This document shows, in pieces, positions 1 to 8,068 of a DNA stretch of 13,566 nucleotides. The DNA comes from Pseudomonadales bacterium. Lineage in GTDB: Bacteria > Pseudomonadota > Gammaproteobacteria > Pseudomonadales > Pseudohongiellaceae. Below the pieces are notes generated by a model. The model saw nothing but the letters and a program-made list of their open reading frames with translations, made no database searches and was not told the DNA's origin. Made by a program: the position numbers and the translations under genes. The stretch lies in NCBI GenBank assembly GCA_022360535.1, contig JAKSCP010000017.1, forward strand, positions 1 through 13,566, given 5' to 3'. Position 1 is the stretch's first letter. The number at the start of each line of letters is the position of its first letter.

Positions 1-716
1 CCAATGGTGGCCGCTACGATCAGGGCATGTTCCTGGACAGCTACATCCAATTGATGACCGCTGACCCAGCACAACATCCCGACACCTATGCCGAGTCCTA
101 TCATCGCGGATTCTTTGCCAACCTGCAGGCTGGCAAGCCAGCTAATCTGTGCGGAGCAGTTACTCATGACACGGCGTCAATTGGGGGACTGGTGACAATA
201 GCACCAATCGTTTTTTCGGAACGCCTGCTCGGCACGTCATTGAGCGATGTTCAGTCACTATGTGTTGCCCATCTATCCCTTACCCATCCCGATCAACACC
301 TGGCCAAGGTATGTAAAGACTACGTGGCACTACTCGATGAGTTACTGTTTCGCGAAGACCAACCAGCAGCAACAATCATTAGCGCCTGGAGTAAACGCAG
401 TATCGGCATTCAGTTGTCGGAGGTAATGGAAAAAATTCACAGCGACAACGATGTAGTCGGCAATCTCTTTTCCTCAGCCTGTTATATCTCTGACTCCTGG
501 CCCAGCGTGCTGTACCTGGCCTATAAGTATGTTGGGTCAATCGAGGCTGGATTGTTGTCCAACACCAATTTGGGTGGAGACAATGTGCACCGGGGCGCCG
601 TGTTGGGCGTACTGTTGGGGCTGGCAGAGGGTGGAACTTCTGCAAGCTTGTTCAGTCAATTAGCTGACGCAGACACCATCGAACAGGAAATCTCCTCGCT
701 CCTGCTCCAAGCCTGA
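1..716 (+). CDS. ADP-ribosylglycohydrolase family protein, C-terminal part (5' end outside window)
   Basis: The reading frame is already open at base 3 (N-G-G-R-Y-D-Q-G) and runs to TGA at 714-716, so the true start lies upstream and the ATG at 27 is internal. The visible part is about 237 residues. The GGRYDQGMFLDSY segment and the glycine-rich C-terminal block NTNLGGDNVHRGAVLGVLLG are typical of the ADP-ribosylglycohydrolase/DraG superfamily, where the C-terminal Gly-Asp loop helps hold two metal ions. These enzymes remove ADP-ribose from proteins or small molecules. Here the loop reads GGDNVHRG rather than the usual GGDTDT-like form, so a second metal ligand appears altered. This variant is found in a subgroup whose substrate I cannot name. 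It is followed by 120 nt holding two hairpins. Family assignment is fairly sure; activity and substrate are not. Confidence 0.8.
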   Translation, partial: NGGRYDQGMFLDSYIQLMTADPAQHPDTYAESYHRGFFANLQAGKPANLCGAVTHDTASIGGLVTIAPIVFSERLLGTSLSDVQSLCVAHLSLTHPDQHLAKVCKDYVALLDELLFREDQPAATIISAWSKRSIGIQLSEVMEKIHSDNDVVGNLFSSACYISDSWPSVLYLAYKYVGSIEAGLLSNTNLGGDNVHRGAVLGVLLGLAEGGTSASLFSQLADADTIEQEISSLLLQA

Positions 717-733
717 CTTTTAACACATCCGCT

Positions 734-773
734 CAGGCTGCTGCCTGCCTCACAGCCCTTTATTCTTGGGCTG
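734..773 (+). other. Two adjacent stem-loops between genes, terminator-like but without a U tract
   Basis: The first stem pairs CAGGC (734-738) with GCCTG (743-747) around a 4-nt loop. The second pairs CAGCCC (753-758) with GGGCTG (768-773) around a 9-nt loop. No T run follows, so this is not a standard intrinsic terminator. It may stabilise the 3' end of the upstream mRNA or be incidental. Confidence 0.35.
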
Positions 774-836
774 CGCTGATTTACCCTTGCAGCATCGTTT
801 TCATGGCAGAGCGAATGCTGCCCTCAGGAATGTGAT

Positions 837-1835
837 ATGCCCAAACTCAAAATCGCGATTTCCCTCATTGCCGCCAGCACTTTATCGCTGGGCATCGGTT
901 CTGCGTCCGCGCAGGAAGACTATACGGCACCCCTAACTGAGTGGGGAGTGCCTGACGTACAGGGCATTTGGAACTACGAAACACGCACTGGATTGGAGCG
1001 CCCCGACGAGTACGAAGGCGAGCTGGAGATCGATGAAGCTACCATGCTGGAAACGATGGTCTCTACGCCCGATTACATCGCATTTCTGGAAGCCACTGGC
1101 GCTGAGAGACCAGGGCCTCACAACGTGGGAGGCTACAATGGATTCTGGATCAGTCCGGGGTTGTCGTTGGCTAACATGAACGGCATGTATCGCACCTCCC
1201 TCATTGTCGAACCTGATGATGGCAAGATTCCCTGGCGTGAAGGTGGGCAAGAGCAGCGACAACAGCAGCAGTCTGAATTGGAGATCATGGGCTTCGCCGA
1301 AAGTGATGGCCCGGAAGGACGTACTCTTTCTGATCGGTGTCTGAAGAGCTTTGCCTCTACTGCGCCGTTCATGAGCAGCCTTTACAACAACACCATGCAA
1401 ATCGTGCAGTCACCGACCCATGTGATGTTGCTCGCAGAAATGGCTCATGATGCGCGCATTGTGAAAATCGATCAGCAGCACAAAGACCTGCCCTACAATA
1501 AATGGCTCGGCGACTCCGTTGGTTATTATGAAGGCAATGAACTAGTGGTTGTCACTCGCAATTTCAACGACTGGCAGGTGGCAAAAGAACGCCTGGCTTC
1601 ACCCGGCATGACACTGACCGAACGCTTCTACCGTGTGGCCGACGATAAAATCCATTACTCCTTCACCATCGACGATCCTGATCTTTATACTCAGGCGTGG
1701 ACCAGTGAGATGCCCATGTATACCGCCGAAGGGCTTTATGAATATGCCTGCCACGAAGGCAACTATGCTATGCCAGCGATCTTGGCTGGCGCACGACGTT
1801 TGGAAGTGGACGAAGAAGTGAACGGGTCCGATTGA
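837..1835 (+). CDS. Secreted protein of unknown function (conserved family in marine proteobacteria and acidobacteria)
   Basis: 332 residues. Residues 1-25 form a Sec signal peptide (basic MPKLK, hydrophobic core, A-S-A before Gln26), so the mature protein should be periplasmic or exported. The start is set by AGGA at 826-829, 7 nt before the ATG. Family landmarks are PDVQGIWNYETRTGLERP early (39-56), RCLKS with Cys168, NNTMQIVQSPTHV (184-196), EMAHDARIV (201-209), W-L-G-D-S-x-G-Y-Y-E-G-N-E-L-V-V-V-T (223-240), TERF-x-R-V (261-267), and the C-terminal YEYACHEGNYAMPAILAGAR with Cys305. This pattern recurs in many environmental genomes as multi-copy hypothetical proteins; I know of no established biochemical role. 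Cys168 and Cys305 are spaced so that a disulfide is possible. The gene stands alone between an unrelated hydrolase and a desaturase. Confidence 0.8.
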   Translation: MPKLKIAISLIAASTLSLGIGSASAQEDYTAPLTEWGVPDVQGIWNYETRTGLERPDEYEGELEIDEATMLETMVSTPDYIAFLEATGAERPGPHNVGGYNGFWISPGLSLANMNGMYRTSLIVEPDDGKIPWREGGQEQRQQQQSELEIMGFAESDGPEGRTLSDRCLKSFASTAPFMSSLYNNTMQIVQSPTHVMLLAEMAHDARIVKIDQQHKDLPYNKWLGDSVGYYEGNELVVVTRNFNDWQVAKERLASPGMTLTERFYRVADDKIHYSFTIDDPDLYTQAWTSEMPMYTAEGLYEYACHEGNYAMPAILAGARRLEVDEEVNGSD

Positions 1836-1913
1836 TAGTCAATTGATCAAGACTCGATTTTGGACGTGCCAGCAAGGCAACTAAGATAAAAATAATACAG
1901 GGAAGTAACGGTA

Positions 1914-2702
1914 GTGAGTAGTCGTTTAGCTGCGTTCAAGCACGCGGAAGATCGTTGGCCAGTTTTCATCATATTGTCTCTTAGCGTGCTGGATTTCGCG
2001 CTGTACTTCTGGCTCGATAACCCTTATCTGTTAGGCCTGTATTTCTATTTGATGATTATTCCTAAATCTCAGATATGCGCCTGGAACCATCATCATCAAC
2101 ACGCACCAACCTTTCGACAGACCTGGCTTAACCGTCTACTGGAATTTTTCTACGCACTGCACACAGGAGTGACAACGAATCTCTGGGTGCTACATCACGT
2201 CTATGGTCACCACCTGAATTATCTTGATCAGAGCAAAGACGAAAGCCGGTGGAGGAGAAAGGATGGTAGCCAGATGGGCGAGCTGGAATACAGTCTTCTC
2301 ACCACACTAACTGCCTACCCAAGAGGTTATCAGGTAGGCAAGAAACATCCGACCGAACAAAGAGACTTCCTGCTCTTCACCGCTCTCACATTCGCCATAG
2401 TGATTAGTCTGGTGCTCATCAAGCCGGTAGCCGGCCTACTGCTGTTTGTGTTCCCCATGATCATGGGCTTGTTCATGACCGCCTGGGCGACCTACGAACA
2501 TCACGCGGGCCTGAACACCAGCGATCAATACGAAGCGTCTTTCAACAACCTGAATCGTTGGTATAACTTATTCACCGGAAACCTTGGCTACCATACAGCC
2601 CATCACTACAATGGCGGCTTGCACTGGTCGAAGCTACCAAAGGTACACGAGCGCATCGCCCACAAGATTCCACCGGAACTCATTCGCCATACCTGGGTCT
2701 GA
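1914..2702 (+). CDS. Membrane fatty acid desaturase / hydroxylase family protein
   Basis: 262 residues with the histidine clusters that bind the di-iron centre in integral-membrane desaturases and hydroxylases: WNHHHQH (H59-H63), HHVYGHH (H94-H100) and YHTAHH (H227-H231), plus an extra EHH at 195-197. Hydrophobic stretches near 16-34, 37-50, 153-170 and 172-190 match the usual four-helix membrane arrangement with the histidines facing the cytoplasm. Members of the family insert double bonds or hydroxyl groups into acyl chains or similar lipids using O2; the substrate cannot be read from the sequence. The start is GTG at 1914, preceded by a good ribosome site AGGGAAG (1899-1905) with 8-nt spacing. 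At 262 residues it is shorter than typical acyl-lipid desaturases (about 300-400), closer to small desaturase/hydroxylase homologues. It stands alone. Confidence 0.82.
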   Translation: MSSRLAAFKHAEDRWPVFIILSLSVLDFALYFWLDNPYLLGLYFYLMIIPKSQICAWNHHHQHAPTFRQTWLNRLLEFFYALHTGVTTNLWVLHHVYGHHLNYLDQSKDESRWRRKDGSQMGELEYSLLTTLTAYPRGYQVGKKHPTEQRDFLLFTALTFAIVISLVLIKPVAGLLLFVFPMIMGLFMTAWATYEHHAGLNTSDQYEASFNNLNRWYNLFTGNLGYHTAHHYNGGLHWSKLPKVHERIAHKIPPELIRHTWV

Positions 2703-2743
2703 TCAACTAAAATAGCCAGCTGACTGAAAAACGAGTTGAGACT

Positions 2744-3199
2744 ATGAGATTCATAATCACAAACCGTTGGCACCTGCTCGCTGCTCTTGCATTGACAATT
2801 GCTGGCTTAAACACAGCGGCCGCACAATCATCCATAGAACTCGAAAACTCATCCTGGCAACTGGTGGCAATCCATGCGGCCAATGACACTGTTTTCGTCC
2901 CGGAAGTACCTCAGAACCATTTGCTTCGATTCCGAATGGATAACCGTCTGCAGATAGAAGCCGATTGCAATCAGGCTGGCGCCACCTACAACCAGGACGG
3001 CAACGGCCTGAAAATTACAGATCTGGTGACCACTCGAAAACTCTGCGTAGCCCCTTCCCTGTTTAACCGTTACATTCTTAATATCATGCGTACAGTCGGA
3101 ATGCGCGTAGAGGGCGAGAATCTGATTATCCAGACTGACATTGCCAGTGACTGGATGGAGTTTGAGCCTTATGTATTTGTACCAGGCGTCTCGAATTAA
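2744..3199 (+). CDS. Small secreted META (HslJ-like) domain protein
   Basis: 151 residues. Residues 1-27 are a signal peptide (N-T-A-A-A before Gln28). The mature protein is one META domain: W39-Q-L near the start, the L-R-F-R-M-x-x-R-L-Q strand (60-70), the characteristic D-C-N-Q-A-G-A-x-Y motif with Cys75 (74-82), and TTRKLC with Cys101 (96-101). The two cysteines may form a disulfide. META domains occur in HslJ, linked to novobiocin resistance and heat shock in E. coli, and in many envelope proteins; no enzymatic activity is established. No strong Shine-Dalgarno is seen (GAG about 5 nt upstream). Its TAA stop interlocks with the stop of the convergent histidine kinase gene, a 4-nt overlap at 3196-3199. 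Confidence 0.75.
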   Translation: MRFIITNRWHLLAALALTIAGLNTAAAQSSIELENSSWQLVAIHAANDTVFVPEVPQNHLLRFRMDNRLQIEADCNQAGATYNQDGNGLKITDLVTTRKLCVAPSLFNRYILNIMRTVGMRVEGENLIIQTDIASDWMEFEPYVFVPGVSN

Positions 3200-5340
3200 G
3201 GTGCTTCTCTGAGCAACACATCCAGCGCCGACGCCAACTCCTTCATGGAGTAAGGTTTGGTTATCAGAGGTGCATCAAGTTCCATTCCCGATCTGTCTGC
3301 GATAACACCGGACGGAAATCCAGACATATAAAGCACCTTGATACCCGGCACTTCTTCCCGCGCCTGTTTGGCGAGTTTCACTCCGTTAATACCGCCCGGC
3401 ATCACGATGTCAGTGAACAATAAATTGGTATCCGGATTGTTGCGCAATGCGCGCATTCCTTCTTTGCCGTTGGCTGCGCTGATTACATCGAAACCCATGT
3501 CTTCCATGAAGGTGGAAGTGACCTCCAGTAACTCTGGCTCGTCGTCAACCACCAGGACTTTTTCCGCATTGTTGCCTGAAAGCACACTTTCGATCTGCGT
3601 GGATTCAGTGGGGGATGCAGCCTCTACCTCTTCGCAAACTGGCAATAGAATATCCAGCTTGGTGCCTTTGCCTGGTTCGCTGAAGATCTGAATACTGCCG
3701 CCGGACTGTTTCACGAAACCGTAACTCATCGCCAGACCAAGACCTGTGCCCTTGCCTCTTTCCTTCGTGGTAAAGAATGGCTCAAACACGCGCTGCAGAA
3801 CTTCTTCCGGCATGCCCTCCCCTTCGTCGGTGAAAGAGATCAGCACATAGGTACCGGGAGACACATCATCTTGCTTCACAAACGGATTGCTTTCGGTGAG
3901 GTGCACGATGTCAGTGCAAATCTTGAACTCACCACCACTTGGCATGGCATCGCGGGAGTTGATTGCCAGGTTGAGTATGACATTCTCCAAACCTGACTTA
4001 TCGATCAACACCGGCGGCATGTTTTCTCGAATCGAATAGCGAATCTCAATATCTGGCCCCAGAGTTCGCGGCAAGATATCCGACATCTCTTCGATGATGC
4101 GATTAATGTTGGTGGCCTTGGGTTGCAAAGGTTGTCGACGTGCTACTGCTAACATACGCTTGGTTAAATCGGCACCGCTTTCACTGGCCTTGCGAATGGT
4201 TTCCAGTCTTTTACGTAACGGACTGTCTTCTTCCAGCTTTCTGCTAGCCAAATCCACGTTACCCATAATGACGCCAAGTAAATTATTGAAGTCATGGGCC
4301 ATACCACCTGTCAGTTTTCCGATCGCATCCATCTTCTGGGTTTGTCGTACCATCGATTCCAGTTTGAGTCGATCACTTACATCACGCACCAGACAAGTCA
4401 GCGCTACATCCTCTTCGGTGCGGCTAGTGGAAATCGCTACCTCGACTGGTTTCTCTATGCCTTCACTATCCTTTATAGAGGTGGAGAACAGGTTCTTCTC
4501 AATGGGGCCGCCATCATTGCCCCGAACTTTTCGTTCCAGATGTTTGAGGTCGATGGTTGGAATCACCTCTTCCAGCGTGCGACGCAGCAGCTCCTTACGA
4601 CTCAGACCGAGCAGTATCTCTGCCTGCTTGTTCACCAACAGAATTTTGCCGCCAGAATTGGAAATCAGTACTGCATCGGGGGCCGATTCCACCAGCGTGC
4701 GGAATTGCTTTTCGCTTTCTCTTAACGCCTTACGAGCACGAACCTGATCGGTACGATCATTGGCAATACCGGCAACTGCAATCACGTCGCCCTTCTCGTC
4801 GAACAATGGAAAACGCAGAATTGAGTAGTAGGACTTGCCCTCACCGTTGGGCCAGACCCCTTCAAATTCCATTGCCAGCTTATACTCTACGACCTGTCGA
4901 TCCTGATCGGCCATAGCATCTGCATTCACCGAGCCGAATAACTCCTCGTGCTTTACGCAGTCGACAGGGGTGTCTTCAGTGTTAGTGAACTTGCGGAACG
5001 CTTGATTGATCGCCAGATATTCGCCTTGCAAGTCCTTCACCCACATCATGGCCGGATTACGCTCAAAGAACCCTTCCACTAATAGCAGCTTCTGACTCAG
5101 CTCACTTTCTTTATTCTGCAGTCCAGTCAGAATGTTTGTGTATTTCCACGCGGCAAGCACTATGATCAGCGTCGCCACCAGGCTAATGATCAGGGGCCAG
5201 CTCACCGCTGGCTGGGGGCCTGAGGCACCTACTACCGCCAACACGGTCATAGCGATAGCTGGAAGAAACACCAGCACTACGACGCGCAGGGATTGCTTAA
5301 TGGAAAGAACCGCTTGGCTGGATCTGGCTGACATATTCAC
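3196..5340 (-). CDS. Membrane hybrid sensor histidine kinase (2 TM, PAS-PAS-HisKA-HATPase-REC)
   Basis: 714 residues. Two transmembrane helices (about 20-38 and 48-65) enclose only a short loop, so sensing is probably by the cytoplasmic PAS domains (about 86-200 and 207-325). The dimerisation domain holds the phospho-accepting His349 in GGMAHDFNNLL. The ATPase domain has an N-box around N461, a G1 box DEGEGM (505-510), an F-box FEPFF (519-523) and a G2 box GKGTGLGL (529-536). A C-terminal receiver (about 594-710) has the acidic pair D599/D600, acceptor Asp644 (TDIVMPG), Ser673 and Lys695, all intact, so an internal His-to-Asp relay is expected. The GTG at 5340 is favoured over the ATG at 5334 because an AGGTAG site lies about 8 nt upstream of the GTG. 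It lies 48 nt downstream of the receiver/EAL-like gene and is probably co-transcribed with it. The input signal is unknown. Confidence 0.9.
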   Translation of the reverse strand: MNMSARSSQAVLSIKQSLRVVVLVFLPAIAMTVLAVVGASGPQPAVSWPLIISLVATLIIVLAAWKYTNILTGLQNKESELSQKLLLVEGFFERNPAMMWVKDLQGEYLAINQAFRKFTNTEDTPVDCVKHEELFGSVNADAMADQDRQVVEYKLAMEFEGVWPNGEGKSYYSILRFPLFDEKGDVIAVAGIANDRTDQVRARKALRESEKQFRTLVESAPDAVLISNSGGKILLVNKQAEILLGLSRKELLRRTLEEVIPTIDLKHLERKVRGNDGGPIEKNLFSTSIKDSEGIEKPVEVAISTSRTEEDVALTCLVRDVSDRLKLESMVRQTQKMDAIGKLTGGMAHDFNNLLGVIMGNVDLASRKLEEDSPLRKRLETIRKASESGADLTKRMLAVARRQPLQPKATNINRIIEEMSDILPRTLGPDIEIRYSIRENMPPVLIDKSGLENVILNLAINSRDAMPSGGEFKICTDIVHLTESNPFVKQDDVSPGTYVLISFTDEGEGMPEEVLQRVFEPFFTTKERGKGTGLGLAMSYGFVKQSGGSIQIFSEPGKGTKLDILLPVCEEVEAASPTESTQIESVLSGNNAEKVLVVDDEPELLEVTSTFMEDMGFDVISAANGKEGMRALRNNPDTNLLFTDIVMPGGINGVKLAKQAREEVPGIKVLYMSGFPSGVIADRSGMELDAPLITKPYSMKELASALDVLLREAP

Positions 5341-5388
5341 AATGCTTACTACCTGTCTAACTTCTGGTCTTGCTGACGCCCGCTATTC

Positions 5389-6600
5389 CTACTGATTCGC
5401 TGCGACCCGATCGCCAAACCGATCCTGATTAAAAATGTCTGGCACGCAATCAGCAGTTGTAGGATGAGCGATTTCCCGCCCAACGGCGCTATTGAAGTTG
5501 CATTTATGAGTGAACACCAAAATCTGATCGGAATTGACATCTGACGCACAGACTTCGATCTGCTTGTTGTTGGTCACCGACGCCAAAGAACTGTATTGAA
5601 ATTCCAGCTCCATGTTGTTGCCGAAGCTTTGGTTCTTTCGAATCTCGGACATATCCACCACAATCTGATCGATAGGAAGCTTGTCAATCATAGTGAGAAT
5701 GTTCTCAGCCTCACCACGGGCTTTCACTGATAAACCAAAGCCTTTGATACGCACGCGAGACAGTACATCGGATACAGTGGAATTTTTGGCAATGAGCGCA
5801 CGCTCATCGACTTCGACTCCAATACGGCTGGGACTAATCTTATAGCGACTTGCGGTGCTTGCCATGAAGTCAGGCAACTCCAAATCCTGCAGCATCGGCA
5901 TATCCACAGGAACAATCACGCTTGGCGTAAAGCCCTGCTGCTCCCAGTCACACAGGGTCTGACACACATGATTCATGGAGCTGTTGAAGATGCCTTTGCT
6001 CAGCCCTTTTTCGCTGGTCCACTTTGAAAAGCGGGAGCCCATAATCAACATGCCGTCGTCGGTACGCCAGGACATGGCGACCCGGATGCGCTGCCTGCCA
6101 TCTTTGTCCAGAGGGTTGAGTTGTAGCTCCGGTTCGTAGAACACTTCGAGACCGAAGTTAAATGCCGGTTTCGTTGGTTCCTTTTTTTCGTTCTCCTGCT
6201 TCTCCTCCTCTACTGCGATGTACGGACTGATAGCCTGCTCGATCACGTCGATGGAAACCGGCTTGGTGAATGTGGCGGAGACATTCAAACCATTCTGATT
6301 ACCAAGAGCAGCTACGGAGGTGAGAGTTCTTTCGTCCATACCGGACATGAGAAAGATGCCAGACTTGCATTTGATCTTGCTCAACTCACGAATGACTTCA
6401 ACACCATCGGCGCCAGGCATACAAAGGTCAAGGGCGATCACATGGGGTTTCAGATCAGCAACGATCTCCACGACCTGCGAACCCTCATTGACGAGCGTGA
6501 CGGAGAAACCAAGATCTTCTGCGACCGCTTCTATGATTTCTGCAAACGCCTCATCGTCATCCGCAATAAGTAGTCTAGGTTTTAGCTTTTTCGTATCCAT
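5389..6600 (-). CDS. Response regulator: receiver domain fused to a degenerate EAL-like domain
   Basis: 403 residues from the ATG at 6600, chosen because the receiver begins eight residues later; ATG 6636 and TTG 6642 are in-frame alternatives, and no start has a strong ribosome site. The receiver (about 8-125) is intact: Asp14-16, acceptor Asp58 (ALDLCMPG), Ser86 and Lys113. A charged linker (E/K-rich, about 130-145) leads to an EAL-like fold from about 147. The expected catalytic motifs are all replaced: the EAL-x-R position reads VAMSWR, the Asn motif reads VPVDMP, ExTE reads VEVDE, DDFG is replaced by LSVKARG, and KID becomes VVDMS. The protein therefore should not hydrolyse c-di-GMP. It may bind it or act as a phosphorylation-controlled interaction domain. 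It lies between an EAL/HDOD gene and a hybrid kinase on the same strand; the kinase is the natural candidate phosphodonor. Confidence 0.8.
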   Translation of the reverse strand: MDTKKLKPRLLIADDDEAFAEIIEAVAEDLGFSVTLVNEGSQVVEIVADLKPHVIALDLCMPGADGVEVIRELSKIKCKSGIFLMSGMDERTLTSVAALGNQNGLNVSATFTKPVSIDVIEQAISPYIAVEEEKQENEKKEPTKPAFNFGLEVFYEPELQLNPLDKDGRQRIRVAMSWRTDDGMLIMGSRFSKWTSEKGLSKGIFNSSMNHVCQTLCDWEQQGFTPSVIVPVDMPMLQDLELPDFMASTASRYKISPSRIGVEVDERALIAKNSTVSDVLSRVRIKGFGLSVKARGEAENILTMIDKLPIDQIVVDMSEIRKNQSFGNNMELEFQYSSLASVTNNKQIEVCASDVNSDQILVFTHKCNFNSAVGREIAHPTTADCVPDIFNQDRFGDRVAANQ

Positions 6601-6680
6601 AACAAGTCCACGCTTTTCTCTCGTTAATGCCGTCATGACCAACTGTCATGAATTTCCAACAATCTTGCTTCGCCAATGAT

Positions 6681-7973
6681 CTATTCCGTGATATTGGCCA
6701 TCAGCTCATTCGACCAGGCAATTGATTCCAAATAACAGTGCTGAAAGTCTTTTGAAGACAACTGACGTGTCGGAAGACCTTCGGGTGCAGCAGTTCCGAA
6801 GCTGCCCTGCTCGAAATCAATGACTACCTGTAATAACCTGCCAATCTTGCCATCACGCACCAACAGCGCTGAAACAATCTCATTGGCAAGGGGTAATTGC
6901 TTGATGATTTCGTCCATGGGCTGATCCATCAGTGCATCGATAGAAGAGAACAGCCCCACGGTGAAACAAGTGTCCACATCCAGGCCACAAATTTCCGCCA
7001 GAGAGTGCATCATGCGCGCCCGTTGCAATGAAACTTTGAGAAGCTCTTCCGGTTTATCTTTGATGTCAGTAAAGACTATGATCAGCAACCACTCTTTAAT
7101 GGTATTCAGACCCAGGGCAACAATAGCCTGCCGAATACTGGTGATCTCACGTTGAATGTTGTAGAGAGCCGAATTAACGATACGCAGCACCTTGTAGCTC
7201 ATGCTTACGTCCTGGCAAATGATCTGTTCCAGCTCGGCGAACTGGCAGTCTTTGTCCTGCAACATGGCAAGCAATTGAAGGACTGCAAGCCGGTTCGGTT
7301 TAATGGTCTGTTCGCTATATATCTTGGGTTTGCTGAAGTAATAGCCCTGAAAATAATCAAACCCCATGTCGCGGAGCTTTTCGTAATCTTCATGAGTCTC
7401 GACTTTCTCAGCCAGCAGCTTGATTCCTTTTGATTTGAGCTCTTTGGCCTTCTCAGCCAGTGGCTCATAATCACAATCGAGCACGTCGACCTTGACGATG
7501 TCTACTATGTCGAAGAACGGCTCTTTATCGTCGGTCAGAACGTAATCATCCAGAGCGATAGTGTAGCCTTGCTCTGCGAAGTCGTTCAGCGCTGAGATCA
7601 CCTCGTCAGTGGCATCAATGTCTTCCAGCACTTCGATTACCAGAAATTCTGGTGGCAAGGGTATGGGAATCTTGCCGATGATGAAGTCTTCAGTCAGATT
7701 CAGAAACGCGGGCCGCCCGGAAGAGATAGTTCTAAAGCCTACGTCGATGAAAGCATTAATGATGACCTGGCTGCTGGCTTTGTTGCCATCATCGAACACA
7801 GCGGCATTCGTGCTGCCGCTTCGAAAAAGTAGTTCGTAGGCAAACACATTATTGTGGCGATCGAAAATTGGTTGCCGCGCCACGTGTATATCTTCTCTAA
7901 AAAGAGACGCCTCAGCAGATCTGATGACTTCGTGGCTGGAGCACTGATCCCCTACTTGCGCAACATGGTTCAT
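6681..7973 (-). CDS. EAL + HDOD signal transduction protein (YuxH/COG3434 type)
   Basis: 430 residues. The N-terminal EAL domain (about 29-220) keeps most residues linked to c-di-GMP phosphodiesterase activity: E47 in YELLFR with R51, N92 in LNLTED, E114/E117 in IEVLED, D142-D143, K161 and D163 in VKVD, E189/E192 in AEKVET, and Q209 in FQGYYFSKP. The loop-6 segment that normally reads DDFGTG is DDYVLTD, so activity could be reduced or lost. The C-terminal HDOD domain (about 226-420) is an HD-like fold without catalytic HD-GYP residues and is thought to serve in protein contacts. The start is firm: GAGGAAG at 7981-7987 lies 7 nt upstream of the ATG. It sits about 95 nt downstream of pomB, in the same direction. 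Related proteins affect motility in vibrios; a motor or motility role here is inferred from position. Confidence 0.88.
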   Translation of the reverse strand: MNHVAQVGDQCSSHEVIRSAEASLFREDIHVARQPIFDRHNNVFAYELLFRSGSTNAAVFDDGNKASSQVIINAFIDVGFRTISSGRPAFLNLTEDFIIGKIPIPLPPEFLVIEVLEDIDATDEVISALNDFAEQGYTIALDDYVLTDDKEPFFDIVDIVKVDVLDCDYEPLAEKAKELKSKGIKLLAEKVETHEDYEKLRDMGFDYFQGYYFSKPKIYSEQTIKPNRLAVLQLLAMLQDKDCQFAELEQIICQDVSMSYKVLRIVNSALYNIQREITSIRQAIVALGLNTIKEWLLIIVFTDIKDKPEELLKVSLQRARMMHSLAEICGLDVDTCFTVGLFSSIDALMDQPMDEIIKQLPLANEIVSALLVRDGKIGRLLQVVIDFEQGSFGTAAPEGLPTRQLSSKDFQHCYLESIAWSNELMANITE

Positions 7974-8068
7974 TGTTTTTCTTCCTCAATAATCTAATTC
8001 AGCAACCGGGTTGGCTCTCGCCCCCTCATTAACCTGCAATTTCTCTCGCCGCCCTGGTTCCAGCATTG

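Noticed and set aside
379..645. Minus-strand frame opposite the ADP-ribosylglycohydrolase gene
   Set aside because: Arg/Pro/His-rich shadow of a well-supported coding frame.
4094..4747. Plus-strand frame of 217 codons inside the hybrid kinase gene
   Set aside because: Ser/Arg/Leu-rich antisense shadow of strongly conserved kinase domains.
7974..8068. Terminator between pomB and the EAL/HDOD gene
   Set aside because: A short CAACC-G-GGTTG dyad is present, but its one-base centre and the lack of a U tract on the minus strand argue against termination.
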